Origin: Pseudolactococcus piscium
GTDB lineage: Bacteria; Bacillota; Bacilli; Lactobacillales; Streptococcaceae
DNA: 64,000 bases
Reading direction: 5' to 3'
NCBI RefSeq assembly: GCF_002441695.1
Contig: NZ_JXJW01000015.1
Coordinates: 1 to 64,000 of the forward strand
The translations under genes were made by a program, and so were the position numbers. This document shows positions 35,664 through 44,327 of this stretch, one piece after another. The stretch's first letter is position 1; every line of letters begins with the position of its first letter. The notes beneath the pieces were generated by a model. It saw only the letters and a program-made list of their open reading frames with translations, was not told the DNA's origin and made no database searches.

Positions 35664-36380
35664 TTGAAGTCAATTAAGCTCAATGAGACGGAGAAACAGA
35701 TCCTGCAGTATTTACAAGATAATATTGAGGACTTAGGACATATTGGCATCCGGAAAGTTGCGGATGCTAACTGGACGTCACCTTCTTCTGTTTTTCGATT
35801 AGCTCAGAAACTAGGTTTCTCAGGTTATAAGGAATTTAGCTATTATTTGACCTCACATACACTAGCTAAGCAAGATGTGACAAGTGAAACCGACATTTTA
35901 GCACTGGCTAGAGATATTAGTCTGACACTGTCTTGTAATCAGTCTGCTTTAGACAAGTTGATAGACACGATGGGAGCTCAGAGTTCTATTCTGATGATTG
36001 CTAATGGCTACTCTGATATTATCGCTAGCTATTTTGCTAAGAAGTTGACAGTTTATGGGTATCGCGTCATCCAAATCAGCTCTTCTGGTTCCTATACGAC
36101 TGTCGAAAATAATCTGGCGCATATCACGCATATTATCATCCTAACGCGTAGTGGTGAAACGAGAAGTTTGATAGCCATTCTCAAAAAATTTCCCATACAG
36201 GATAAGGTCATCATTTGTTTTACACAAGAAGTCAAAAGTACGATTGCCAAGTTAGCAGATGTTACCTTTGCCATTATTGATGAGAATCAAGGTGACTGGG
36301 ACAATATCAATTACAGTCAATTTCATCCGATGCTGTTATTTTTTATAGAGCATCTACTCAGCAAGCTCCATCATAAATGA
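35664..36380 (+). CDS. RpiR/MurR-family regulator with SIS domain
   Basis: The 238-aa protein has an N-terminal RpiR helix-turn-helix (about residues 5-70, with I-G-I-R-K-V-A-D and S-P-S-S-V-F-R-L-A-Q-K-L-G-F-S-G-Y-K-E-F) and a SIS sugar-phosphate domain (S-S-S-G-S-Y-T-T, L-T-R-S-G-E-T). It probably senses a phosphorylated sugar and controls the beta-glucoside PTS genes downstream. The start is uncertain: TTG 35664 lacks a ribosome site, while upstream in-frame codons (ATT 35661, ATC 35649) sit behind a GTGAGG. A terminator separates it from the PTS gene. Confidence 0.85.
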   Translation: MKSIKLNETEKQILQYLQDNIEDLGHIGIRKVADANWTSPSSVFRLAQKLGFSGYKEFSYYLTSHTLAKQDVTSETDILALARDISLTLSCNQSALDKLIDTMGAQSSILMIANGYSDIIASYFAKKLTVYGYRVIQISSSGSYTTVENNLAHITHIIILTRSGETRSLIAILKKFPIQDKVIICFTQEVKSTIAKLADVTFAIIDENQGDWDNINYSQFHPMLLFFIEHLLSKLHHK

Positions 36381-36382
36381 AA

Positions 36383-36425
36383 AAAAATACCAACTATTGA
36401 AAAAAATTTCAAAGTTGGTATTTTT
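36383..36425 (+). terminator. Terminator after the RpiR regulator gene
   Basis: AAAAATACCAACT pairs with AGTTGGTATTTTT; the loop itself holds a second TTGAAA/TTTCAA hairpin. It lies before the PTS promoter. Confidence 0.8.
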
Positions 36426-36446
36426 AATTTCTTACTTGTTTGACCA

Positions 36447-36455
36447 TGCTATAAT
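36447..36455 (+). promoter_or_regulatory. Extended -10 promoter of the beta-glucoside PTS
   Basis: TGCTATAAT at 36447-36455, 31 bases before the ATG at 36487. No LicT/BglG-type antiterminator site was seen, so control is likely by the RpiR protein. Confidence 0.55.
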
Positions 36456-36486
36456 AAGGCGACAAGAAATGAAAGGGCTTACAAAT

Positions 36487-38370
36487 ATGGATTATGAAGA
36501 AATTGCGCGTGAGATTATTACAAACGTCGGTGGCAAAGAGAACATTGCTAACCTGACACATTGTTTTACTAGATTACGCTTTGAACTCAAAGCGGTTGAT
36601 CAGGTCAACACAGAGAAGCTGAATCAAGTTGAGGGTGTCATATCGACACTATACAGTTCGGGTCAGTACCAAGTTGTGATTGGCAATAAGGTAGAAAAAG
36701 TATTTGATGCTGTTCAAGATAAGCTAGGGCCTGCTCAATCAAGCACAAGCAGCACACACTCAGTTAAAGAACGTCTCTTGATTTTGGTGACACAGATTTT
36801 TACACCTGTCGTGCCAGCTATTGCTGCTTCAGGTTTGATTAAAGGTTTACTGACTGCGGCTAAGCTATTACTCCAACGTGTTTTGGGGATAGATATTTCG
36901 ACATCAGATACCTATAATTTATTATTTATGGCAAGCCAAGTGATTTTTTACTTCATGCCGATTTTTTTAGCTTATACTGCTGCTAAGGCATTAAAAGTAG
37001 ATAAATTTTCTGCGATGGTTTTAGGCGGTTTCCTAGTCTATCCACAAGTGAATGATATGATGCTGGATTATAAGACAGCTGCCAGTATGTTTGGTATGCC
37101 TTTTGTTAAGGGTGCTTGGGGAAGTGGAGATAACTTGCGTGTTTTTTCCTATGTAGAATCTGTTATTCCGATTATCTTGACCGTCGCTGTTTTATATTAT
37201 TTGGAAAAGGGGTTGAAACGCGTTGTGCCTGATATCTTAAAAATCATACTGGTACCAGGACTTTCGCTGATTATTATGTTGCCAATCATGTTAGGCATAA
37301 CTGGCCCGATCGGCATCTATCTAGGGAATGGCATTCAGGCAGCTTATAATGCAGTGATGACCTTTAGTCCATTACTGGGTGGTGCACTTATCGGTGGTGG
37401 TTGGGGCATCTTTGTCATTTTTGGGGCGCACAGAGCCCTCCTACCGATTGGCTTGAATGATGTGGCCTTAACAGGCAAGCAGAATCTGCTAGCCTTTGCT
37501 GGTGCAGCGAATTTTGCCCAAGGTGGTTCAGTCTTGGGTGTTGCACTCAAAACAAAAAATAAAGAGCTAAAGAGTGTCAGCTGGTCAGCGCTTATTTCAG
37601 CTGTATTAGTTGGGATCACAGAACCAGCTATTTATGGCGCAAACTTACGACTTAAGAAACCGATGCTGGCTGCAATCATTTCAGGTGCTGTTGGCGGTGC
37701 CATCATGGGCCTTGGAAATGTCTATGGGGATGCCTTTGCAAATAATGGTGTCCTAACGATTTTTACCTACGCAGCTTTTGGTATGACGTCATTTATGTAT
37801 TATCTAGTGGGCTGTCTAGTTGCCTTTATTGGGGCAGTTGGTTTGACTTATCTTTTAGGATTTGAGGATATACCTGATCAAGTAAGTGATAGGCAAGACG
37901 AATTGGGTGCTGCAAATCAGGAGGACATGCGCATTACATCGCCTGTTTCGGGCAGGTTAATACCTGTTGAAAGCGTTAATGATCCGGTTTTTTCCAAAAA
38001 TATGATGGGAAAAAGTGTGGCAATCGTAGCAGAAAAAGGGACTTTAGTCGCACCTGCCAGCGCTCGTGTAACGATGCTTTGCAAAACACAGCATGCCTTA
38101 GGGTTAAGGCTAGATAATGGTTTTGACTTACTCATTCATTTAGGGATTAATACAGTTGAACTTAATGGTGCATTTTTTGACATGCAAGTTGCGGTTGGTG
38201 ATCGTGTCGTCGCTCATCAGGGGTTAGGAACCTTTGATATCGCAAAAATTAAAGCAGCTGGATATGATCCGACGGTGTTGATTGTCCTGACAAATAACGA
38301 AAAATTTGGGTTAAAAGGCTTACAAGAAACACAGTTAGTGACAATAGATGATGCAATTTATATCAAGTAA
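36487..38370 (+). CDS. PTS beta-glucoside transporter, EIIBCA
   Basis: Imports and phosphorylates aryl-beta-glucosides or cellobiose-type sugars. The 627-aa protein has an N-terminal EIIB (Cys26 in T-H-C-F-T-R-L-R-F), an EIIC with about ten membrane segments (about 105-460), including G-I-T-E-P-A-I-Y-G, and a C-terminal glucose-type EIIA with phospho-His551 in L-L-I-H-L-G-I-N. It is thus a BglP/BglF-like fusion. ATG 36487 with AAAGGG is preferred; upstream in-frame ATGs lie in the promoter. It is followed nine bases later by its hydrolase. Confidence 0.93.
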   Translation: MDYEEIAREIITNVGGKENIANLTHCFTRLRFELKAVDQVNTEKLNQVEGVISTLYSSGQYQVVIGNKVEKVFDAVQDKLGPAQSSTSSTHSVKERLLILVTQIFTPVVPAIAASGLIKGLLTAAKLLLQRVLGIDISTSDTYNLLFMASQVIFYFMPIFLAYTAAKALKVDKFSAMVLGGFLVYPQVNDMMLDYKTAASMFGMPFVKGAWGSGDNLRVFSYVESVIPIILTVAVLYYLEKGLKRVVPDILKIILVPGLSLIIMLPIMLGITGPIGIYLGNGIQAAYNAVMTFSPLLGGALIGGGWGIFVIFGAHRALLPIGLNDVALTGKQNLLAFAGAANFAQGGSVLGVALKTKNKELKSVSWSALISAVLVGITEPAIYGANLRLKKPMLAAIISGAVGGAIMGLGNVYGDAFANNGVLTIFTYAAFGMTSFMYYLVGCLVAFIGAVGLTYLLGFEDIPDQVSDRQDELGAANQEDMRITSPVSGRLIPVESVNDPVFSKNMMGKSVAIVAEKGTLVAPASARVTMLCKTQHALGLRLDNGFDLLIHLGINTVELNGAFFDMQVAVGDRVVAHQGLGTFDIAKIKAAGYDPTVLIVLTNNEKFGLKGLQETQLVTIDDAIYIK

Positions 38371-38379
38371 GGAGTAAGG

Positions 38380-39786
38380 ATGTTTCCTAAAGAGTTCTAC
38401 TGGGGCGCAAGCTCGTCAGCCTTCCAAATTGAAGGCGCCTGGGATGAAGCTGGTAAAGGGTTAACAGTCGCAGACTATAACGCATTTAAACGGCGTCATC
38501 TACAAGCTGATACGAAAGTTGCCAGTGATTTTTATCATCATTACAAAGCTGATATTGCTATGATGCAAGCACTTGGTTTAAACATGTATCGATTTTCTAT
38601 CTCTTGGGCACGTATTATCCCAGATGGGGATGGAGAAGTGAACCAAAAAGGGATTGCCTTTTATAATGCGGTCATCGATGAGCTGATTAAACATGACATA
38701 ACGCCTTTTGTTACCTTATATCATTTTGACTTGCCCTTTGCATTGGTTGAAAAGTATAATGGTTGGGCAGATAAGCGAACGGTTGATGCCTTTGTCAGAT
38801 ATGCCGCACTATGTTTTCAGCATTTCGGTGATCGTGTGAAAAAATGGCAGATTAATAATGAACAAAACTTGATGGTGCGTGTGAACGAGCGGCTTAACAT
38901 TTATGAACTTGAAGGTGAAGCAGCCGAACGATTGCGTGTGGTCATGGACCACCATATGTTTTTAGCTTATGCCAAGGCGTCAAACCTGTGTAAAACACGC
39001 GTCAAAGATGGGGAGGTGGGGCCAGCTATTTCAGCTACAGTTACTTATCCGCTAACCAACAAGCCCACAGATGTGATGTCAGCTATTTGGAACAATCGTT
39101 TAAAAACAGATTACTGTTTAGATACGCATGTTAATGGTGCCTATCCAGCCTATTATCGCAAGTACTTACGAGATACTAACCGAGATCCTACTTTTTCTCA
39201 AGCGGACCAAGCGGTCTTAAAGTTAGCAGTCGTCGATTTTATTTCGGTTAACTACTATAAGACCTTGACTAGTCGTTATCTTGTGTCAGATGAAGTTAAT
39301 CCAATCGGCACAAAGGTAGCGGGATTTAATATCGTTGACTACAATATGCATGGGTATTGGGAGATTGTTAAAAATGAACATCTAGCAGCAAGTGACTACG
39401 GCGCAGAAATTGACCCGACTGGCTTGAGAATTGCTTTAAATCAGTATTGGAGAACCTATCATAAACCCCTTATCGTTACGGAGAATGGGTTGGGGACCGC
39501 AGATATTTTGGAAAATGGGCAAGTACACGATGACTATCGTATTAGCTATCTTAACGAACATTTACTAGCGATTAAAGATGCCTTGGATGACGGTGTATCA
39601 GTTCTAGGCTATAATTGCTGGTCTGTCATCGATCTGCTAAGTTCTCACCAAGGCTTCAAAAAACGATATGGGTTGATTTTTGTTGATCGGACTGATTTTG
39701 AACAAAAGGAGTTAAAACGCATACCTAAGGCTAGTTACTATTGGTATCAGAAAGTTATTGCATCAAATGGGGATACATTAGCATAA
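38380..39786 (+). CDS. 6-phospho-beta-glucosidase, GH1
   Basis: Hydrolyses the phosphorylated beta-glucoside delivered by the PTS. The 468-aa TIM-barrel protein has acid/base Glu161 in I-N-N-E-Q (the usual N-E-P is N-E-Q here) and nucleophile Glu368 in V-T-E-N-G. Near the C-terminus S-H-Q-G-F-K-K-R-Y-G supplies the Ser/Lys/Tyr phosphate-binding set that marks 6-phospho-specific members. It is co-transcribed with the PTS gene and ends at a strong terminator. Confidence 0.94.
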   Translation: MFPKEFYWGASSSAFQIEGAWDEAGKGLTVADYNAFKRRHLQADTKVASDFYHHYKADIAMMQALGLNMYRFSISWARIIPDGDGEVNQKGIAFYNAVIDELIKHDITPFVTLYHFDLPFALVEKYNGWADKRTVDAFVRYAALCFQHFGDRVKKWQINNEQNLMVRVNERLNIYELEGEAAERLRVVMDHHMFLAYAKASNLCKTRVKDGEVGPAISATVTYPLTNKPTDVMSAIWNNRLKTDYCLDTHVNGAYPAYYRKYLRDTNRDPTFSQADQAVLKLAVVDFISVNYYKTLTSRYLVSDEVNPIGTKVAGFNIVDYNMHGYWEIVKNEHLAASDYGAEIDPTGLRIALNQYWRTYHKPLIVTENGLGTADILENGQVHDDYRISYLNEHLLAIKDALDDGVSVLGYNCWSVIDLLSSHQGFKKRYGLIFVDRTDFEQKELKRIPKASYYWYQKVIASNGDTLA

Positions 39787-39787
39787 G

Positions 39788-39819
39788 CAGGAAATAGCTA
39801 ATAGCTATTTCCTGTTTTT
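39788..39819 (+). terminator. Beta-glucoside operon terminator
   Basis: CAGGAAATAGCT and AGCTATTTCCTG form a perfect stem with loop AAT, followed by TTTTT. Confidence 0.9.
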
Positions 39820-39990
39820 CATACAGTTCTTTTGTCACCAGTTAGATCAATTAACAGATAGGCAATCAATGCTTCAGTATGGTAAAATAAGGTCTAAGAT
39901 CGGTTGTTAGATTTTTCTGCCGTATTAAAAAAACTGAGTATGTTTCAGCATCTTGTGTTTCCAGTCACTAAAACTGGTAGAAAGTAAATC

Positions 39991-40410
39991 ATGTCAATTA
40001 TTGAAGTAGATTATAAAGAAAATGCAGGTAACATTGCTAATTTGCTTGATGCCTACACGCGTGTTCAAGCACCAGAAGCGATTGAGACACCACGAAAGAA
40101 GCTAAGCTTTGCCCTAGTTATTGATGATGACATCGTCTCTAGGATTACGGGGTCAATCTCGTTTAATGGCTTACATATCGAGTTATTCATGTCTAGTAAC
40201 CAAGCGAGAGGAAAGGGATATGGCTCTCAATTATTTGCACACATTGAGAAAATAGCGATTGAAAATGGCTGTCATTATATCGTGTTGGAAACGATGAGTT
40301 TTAATGCGCCGAAATTTTATCTGGATAGAGGGTTTGACATTATCAAGCAAGTAGACGACTCACCTATAGATGGAGAAAAAATGTACTTTATGTTTAAATC
40401 ACTAAGGTAG
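39991..40410 (+). CDS. GNAT-family N-acetyltransferase
   Basis: The 139-aa protein has the GNAT fold: V-I-D-D-D, then the acetyl-CoA loop N-Q-A-R-G-K-G-Y-G-S-Q-L-F (about 68-80), the A-I-E-N-G-C helix and the closing A-P-K-F-Y-L-D-R-G-F. The substrate is unknown. A TATGGTAAAATAAGG-type -10 region sits about 105 bases upstream, and a small hairpin (39961-39977, CCAGT/ACTGG) lies in the leader just before the ribosome site. It stands alone between two sugar/isoprenoid loci. Confidence 0.85.
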   Translation: MSIIEVDYKENAGNIANLLDAYTRVQAPEAIETPRKKLSFALVIDDDIVSRITGSISFNGLHIELFMSSNQARGKGYGSQLFAHIEKIAIENGCHYIVLETMSFNAPKFYLDRGFDIIKQVDDSPIDGEKMYFMFKSLR

Positions 40411-40494
40411 TCATTCTGTTTTGCTGGTTGTTTTTTAAGATTAGCTTGCTAGAGTTATACTGTTGCTATTCCCTGAAAAGTCAGCTAATAAATA

Positions 40495-40512
40495 TGGTAA
40501 AATAGGAATATG
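40495..40512 (+). promoter_or_regulatory. ispE extended -10 promoter, candidate leaderless start
   Basis: TGGTAAAAT (40495-40503) leaves only six bases before the ATG at 40510, so the transcript probably starts at the start codon. An AGGA at 40504-40507 is two bases from the ATG and too close to act as a ribosome site. Confidence 0.6.
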
Positions 40513-41361
40513 GAAATTACAGAAAAGGCACCAGCCAAGATAAATCTTGGCTTAGATGTGATCAGCAAGCGGAAAGATGGCTATCATGAATTAGATATGA
40601 TTATGGCAAGCGTCGACTTATCGGATCGGATTACAGTGAGAGAACTGCCAGACTCGTCAGACATTATCTTACAATCCAATTCAAGTTTTGTTCCTTTAAA
40701 TAAAAAGAATCACGTGTATAAAGCAGCAGCTCTAATCAAGAAAAAGTTTCATATCGAGACAGGTGTTGATATTTATATCGATAAAAAAATACCAGTAGCC
40801 GCAGGCCTCGCAGGTGGGTCATCTGATGCTGCTGCCACTTTACGTGCCTTGAATCAACTCTGGCAGTTGGGGTTGAACTTGGCTGAGCTGGCGAAATTAG
40901 GGGAGGAAATTGGGTCGGATGTCCCCTATTGTGTCTACGGTCAGACAGCTCGTGTGACAGGGCGTGGCGAACATGTCAAGCCAATCACCAATCCTAAAAA
41001 ACCTTGGGTAATACTTGTTAAGCCTGCCTTTGGTGTATCAACACCTGATATTTTTCGGCATGTCGACTTGGCTACCATCACGCATCCCGATATCGATACA
41101 CTTGAGGCAGCTGTCGTTAACGCTGATGTAGATAAGGTCTTACAAAATTTAGGGAACTCACTAGAGGATGTGACGTTAGACAAGCATCCTCTGATTTCGA
41201 AGATTAAAGCACATTTGATGGCAAGAGGAGCAGATGCTGTTTTGATGAGTGGCAGTGGGCCAACTGTTTTTGCTCTATGCCATCAGGAGAAAAAGGCGCA
41301 TCGTATCTGTGACAGTATCAAAGGCTTTTGTAATGAGGTCTATCTAGTCAGAATGCTTTGA
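40510..41361 (+). CDS. ispE: 4-diphosphocytidyl-2-C-methyl-D-erythritol kinase
   Basis: IspE phosphorylates 4-diphosphocytidyl-methylerythritol in the MEP isoprenoid pathway. The 283-aa GHMP kinase has A-P-A-K-I-N-L-G-L-D at the start, the ATP loop P-V-A-A-G-L-A-G-G-S-S-D-A-A-A (about 97-111) and M-S-G-S-G-P-T-V-F near 260. Lactococci and streptococci make isoprenoids by the mevalonate route, yet many keep this lone gene, whose role there is unclear. No other MEP gene is in the window. The start is probably leaderless (see the promoter entry). Confidence 0.93.
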   Translation: MEITEKAPAKINLGLDVISKRKDGYHELDMIMASVDLSDRITVRELPDSSDIILQSNSSFVPLNKKNHVYKAAALIKKKFHIETGVDIYIDKKIPVAAGLAGGSSDAAATLRALNQLWQLGLNLAELAKLGEEIGSDVPYCVYGQTARVTGRGEHVKPITNPKKPWVILVKPAFGVSTPDIFRHVDLATITHPDIDTLEAAVVNADVDKVLQNLGNSLEDVTLDKHPLISKIKAHLMARGADAVLMSGSGPTVFALCHQEKKAHRICDSIKGFCNEVYLVRML

Positions 41362-41404
41362 TCCTCTCCGGATCAAGCTGATATCTACCAAGACTACTAT
41401 CATA

Positions 41405-41440
41405 AAAAGGCTATCCGATGACGGATAGCCTATTTTTCTT
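41405..41440 (+). terminator. ispE terminator
   Basis: AGGCTATCCG and CGGATAGCCT pair with loop ATGA, followed by ATTTTTCTT; its tail runs into the zitR -35 box. Confidence 0.9.
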
Positions 41441-41477
41441 GACATTTTAAATTAGGATGATATACTTAACTGGTAAA
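41439..41477 (+). promoter_or_regulatory. zit promoter with AdcR/ZitR box
   Basis: TTGACA (41439-41444) and TATACT (41461-41466) are 16 bases apart. TTAACTGGTAAA (41466-41477) matches the AdcR/ZitR consensus TTAACYRGTTAA at 11 of 12 and covers the transcription start, consistent with zinc-dependent autorepression. Confidence 0.8.
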
Positions 41478-41490
41478 GGAAATATAGAAA

Positions 41491-41940
41491 ATGGAAAATA
41501 ATAAACAAGCACTCAGTCAAAAAATAGATTTATTTTTTGCCAAGATTATGCAACTTGCTGAAAATAAGCAAGAGGTTTTACTAGGCAAATGTGAATCTGG
41601 AGCAGGGTTGACAAATACACAAGAACATATTTTGATGTTACTACTACAAGATGAGCTGACCAATGCAGAATTGGCGGACATGCTGAATGTCTCGCCTGCA
41701 GCAGTGACGAAAGCGCTGAAAAAATTGCAGCAGCTTAGTTTGGTATGCTCAGAAAAATCGGCATCAGATGCACGGATTGTCCTGTGGCATTTGTCAGAAG
41801 AAGGTAGACCGATAGCCAAAGAGCATGGGCATCATCATCAAGCGACGCTTGCGACGTATTCAGAAGTGGTGTCAGAGTTTTCAGATAAGGAACAAGAAAC
41901 GATCATGGCATTTTTAGAAAAGATGGAGAGGAAGTTTTGA
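41491..41940 (+). CDS. zitR: Zinc-responsive MarR-family repressor
   Basis: The 149-aa protein is of the AdcR/ZitR type: a winged helix-turn-helix ([20 protein letters not shown] around 63-82) and the zinc ligands typical of the family, with C-E-S-G near 30 and an E-H-G-H-H-H sequence near 110-115. It represses the zinc importer when zinc is plentiful, and an AdcR box overlaps its promoter. It shares one base with the next gene (TGATG), so regulator and importer are co-expressed. Confidence 0.93.
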   Translation: MENNKQALSQKIDLFFAKIMQLAENKQEVLLGKCESGAGLTNTQEHILMLLLQDELTNAELADMLNVSPAAVTKALKKLQQLSLVCSEKSASDARIVLWHLSEEGRPIAKEHGHHHQATLATYSEVVSEFSDKEQETIMAFLEKMERKF

Positions 41941-42683
41941 TGAGCTATATCAAAGTAAAGGATTTGAGTTTTGTTTATGATGCAGAACCTGTCTTAGCGG
42001 GCGTCTCTTTCCAGATAGATGCTGGTGAATTTGTTACCCTGACAGGTGAAAATGGTGCTGCAAAATCAACGCTTGTCAAGGCAAGTTTAGGGATTATCAA
42101 GCCTAAGACTGGTGAAATTACGATTGCTAAGCAAAATACAAAGGGCAAAAAATTAAGAATTTCCTATCTGCCACAGCAAATCGCGAGTTTTAATGCTGGG
42201 TTTCCAAGCACAGTCAAAGAGTTTGTTGTTAGTGGCCGATTCCCACGTAATGGCTGGTTTAAACGGGTAACAGCACATGACCTGGAGCACGTCGAAAAAT
42301 CACTTCGTTCAGTTGGTATGTGGGACCAACGTGATAAACGGATGGGTGCATTATCTGGTGGTCAAAAACAACGGATCGCAATCGCCAGAATGTTTGCCAG
42401 TGACCCGGATCTTTTTATCCTGGATGAGCCGACGACCGGCATGGATGATGTCAGTCGCTCAGATTTTTATCGGTTGATGCACCATGCTGCGCATAAACAT
42501 GGTAAAGCAGTCTTGATGATTACCCATGATGCAGCTGATGTCGCAGCTTTTGCAGATCGAAATATTCATCTAGTACGCAAACAAAATACGCAATGGCGTT
42601 GTTTCAGTGTACATGAAGAGGGAGCAGAGCTGCCAGCTAATCAAGCAACAGTTAGCAAGGAGAAAGAGGTGATGGGTGTTTAG
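41940..42683 (+). CDS. zitQ: Zinc ABC transporter ATPase
   Basis: The 247-aa ATPase has a Walker A-like loop G-E-N-G-A-A-K-S-T (the usual G-x-G-K-S-T, here with Ala-Ala before Lys), signature L-S-G-G-Q-K-Q-R, and Walker B L-F-I-L-D-E-P-T, with a switch His in M-I-T-H-D. It drives zinc (or manganese) uptake through the membrane component encoded next. The ATG at 41940 overlaps the zitR stop and is preferred to TTG 41937. It overlaps the permease gene by eight bases. Confidence 0.92.
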   Translation: MSYIKVKDLSFVYDAEPVLAGVSFQIDAGEFVTLTGENGAAKSTLVKASLGIIKPKTGEITIAKQNTKGKKLRISYLPQQIASFNAGFPSTVKEFVVSGRFPRNGWFKRVTAHDLEHVEKSLRSVGMWDQRDKRMGALSGGQKQRIAIARMFASDPDLFILDEPTTGMDDVSRSDFYRLMHHAAHKHGKAVLMITHDAADVAAFADRNIHLVRKQNTQWRCFSVHEEGAELPANQATVSKEKEVMGV

Positions 42684-43491
42684 TTTATTTCAATACGAGT
42701 TCATGCAACGTGCCTTTTTCGCAATTGTTGCCATGTCATTATTTGCCCCCCTCTTGGGTGTGTTCTTGGTCCTGCGTCGTCAAAGTTTGATGAGTGATAC
42801 GCTGAGTCATGTGTCATTAGCTGGGGTTGCCTTTGGGTTATTCATCGGTATCTCGCCGAATCTATCGACGATTGCGGTCGTTATTTTAGCAGCTATTTTA
42901 CTAGAATATTTAAGAAGACTCTATCGCAATTTTTTGGAAGTGGCGACAGCTATTCTGATGAGTCTTGGCCTATCTTTAGCCTTAATTTTTTCTAGTGCTG
43001 GTAGAGGTAAGGGTATTAACTTAGACCAATACCTGTTTGGCTCTATCGTGACAGTCTCACAGACACAGGTTATCTTACTTGCAATACTTGCAGCTGTTGT
43101 TTTAGTTGTCTTTGTCTTGTTTATGCGACCGATGTACGTCATGACTTTTGATGAAGATACAGCGCTAGTAGATGGCTTGCCTGTCAGAACGATGTCTGTT
43201 TTGTTTAATGTGGTAACAGGGGTCGCTATAGCCTTGATGATTCCAGTAGCAGGTGCCTTGTTAGTATCAGCAATCATGGTCATGCCAGCATCGATTGCCA
43301 TGCGACTTGGCTTGACCTTCAAACGCGTACTTGCCCTGTCTGTGCTTATCGGCTTTATCGGCATGCTCTCTGGTCTGGTCATTTCTTATGAGAGTGGCGC
43401 TCCAGCTAGCGCGACGATTACGCTTGTCTTTGTCGCAGTCTTTATCGTCACACTCCTTGCTCAAAAACTAATGAGCTTGGCTAGAAGCTAA
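42676..43491 (+). CDS. zitP: Zinc ABC transporter permease (ZnuB/AdcB type)
   Basis: The 271-aa ABC-3-family permease has about seven to eight hydrophobic segments, with the conserved [19 protein letters not shown] segment (about 33-51), G-S-I-V-T-V and the [11 protein letters not shown] pattern. The start is GTG 42676 with AGGAG upstream, inside the ATPase 3' end. No binding-protein gene follows; zitS/adcA must lie elsewhere or be shared. Confidence 0.92.
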   Translation: MFSLFQYEFMQRAFFAIVAMSLFAPLLGVFLVLRRQSLMSDTLSHVSLAGVAFGLFIGISPNLSTIAVVILAAILLEYLRRLYRNFLEVATAILMSLGLSLALIFSSAGRGKGINLDQYLFGSIVTVSQTQVILLAILAAVVLVVFVLFMRPMYVMTFDEDTALVDGLPVRTMSVLFNVVTGVAIALMIPVAGALLVSAIMVMPASIAMRLGLTFKRVLALSVLIGFIGMLSGLVISYESGAPASATITLVFVAVFIVTLLAQKLMSLARS

Positions 43492-43498
43492 AAGTTTC

Positions 43499-43834
43499 AT
43501 GGTAAAACTTACAAATCTTGTCTTATCGTTCTTGTTAGAAATTGTGGCGGTAGTAGTGATTGGCTACTGGGGATTTACTCTTGAAGTGTCAAAAGTAGCG
43601 TGCTTCCTAGTTGGCATAGGTCTACCTCTCGTATTTATTTTGATTTGGGGGAGGTTTTGTGCCCCAGCTTCAGCTCATCGGCTATCAGCTCAGTGGCTTA
43701 TCTGGCTAAAACTGCTGATGTTTGGTCTTGCTGCCTTGTCGCTTTTTTTGAGGAATGGCTTGGTGCCGGCGATTTGTTTTTTTGTCCTTGTTATCCTACA
43801 TATTGGGATGAGTACACGATTTAAAACGCTATAG
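43499..43834 (+). CDS. DUF2568 (YrdB-like) small membrane protein
   Basis: A 111-aa protein with four hydrophobic segments (about 8-28, 32-52, 66-84 and 86-105) in the pattern of the YrdB/DUF2568 family: L-E-I-x-A-x-x-x-x-G-Y-W-G-F near the start and L-x-x-x-I-x-W-G-R-F-C-A-P in the middle. Function is unknown. It follows zitP by seven bases and could be part of the same transcript, though it has no clear ribosome site. Confidence 0.75.
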   Translation: MVKLTNLVLSFLLEIVAVVVIGYWGFTLEVSKVACFLVGIGLPLVFILIWGRFCAPASAHRLSAQWLIWLKLLMFGLAALSLFLRNGLVPAICFFVLVILHIGMSTRFKTL

Positions 43835-43874
43835 AAAAAAACCAGACCGTCATTGTGACGGTCTGGTTTTTTCT
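43834..43874. terminator. Bidirectional terminator
   Basis: AAAAAACCAGACCGTC and GACGGTCTGGTTTTTT form a strong perfect stem around ATTGT, with A and T runs serving both the zit operon and the reverse gene to the right. Confidence 0.93.
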
Positions 43875-43902
43875 ATCTGAGTTAACAGAGTTATTTGCTT
43901 GC

Positions 43903-44262
43903 TTAGAAGAAGGTAGAGATGAGCGCTAATATCGCTAAACCACCTTGTGTTAAGATAATTTTTTTATTGCTTGTAAAACTACCGTACAAAGCAACTAGAA
44001 TGATGTAAATTAAGATCAGTCTGTTTATCTCCATAGATGCACTAGAAAAGAAATTGGCATAGAGTAAGCCGATACCAATCAAGCCATTATAGATACCTTG
44101 GTTTTTAAATAAAGCTGTTACAGACTCTCTTTTGAGTTCTTCTTGTGCCATATTAAAGACTTTTCCAGTCGCTTCAGATGTCGTTGCGATACTTTCTAAG
44201 TACATGATGTAAAAGAATTCTAAAGCAACTAAAGTGCTCAAAATCATTGATAAAAGTGACAT
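43903..44262 (-). CDS. DUF1304 membrane protein
   Basis: The 119-aa protein has four hydrophobic segments and the DUF1304 marks: E-F-F-Y-I-M-Y-L-E-S near residue 15, F-K-N-Q-G-I-Y-N-G-L-I-G-I-G-L near 52 and a closing T-Q-G-G-L-A-I-L-A. Function is unknown. It starts after a GGAG and lies just downstream of the nitroreductase on the same strand, so may belong to that transcript. Confidence 0.8.
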   Translation of the reverse strand: MSLLSMILSTLVALEFFYIMYLESIATTSEATGKVFNMAQEELKRESVTALFKNQGIYNGLIGIGLLYANFFSSASMEINRLILIYIILVALYGSFTSNKKIILTQGGLAILALISTFF

Positions 44263-44327
44263 ACAGTTTCTCCTTCATAAAAGCTTATAACTCCTGCTTG
44301 CTCAGATAAGTCATAAGTATTGGGTGA

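Noticed and set aside
36383-36425. RAT antiterminator site for the beta-glucoside PTS
   Set aside because: The hairpin lies before the PTS promoter, no BglG-type protein is nearby and the sequence does not match a RAT; it is the regulator's terminator.
39961-39977. Riboswitch before the GNAT gene
   Set aside because: Only one five-base stem is visible; no known aptamer pattern.
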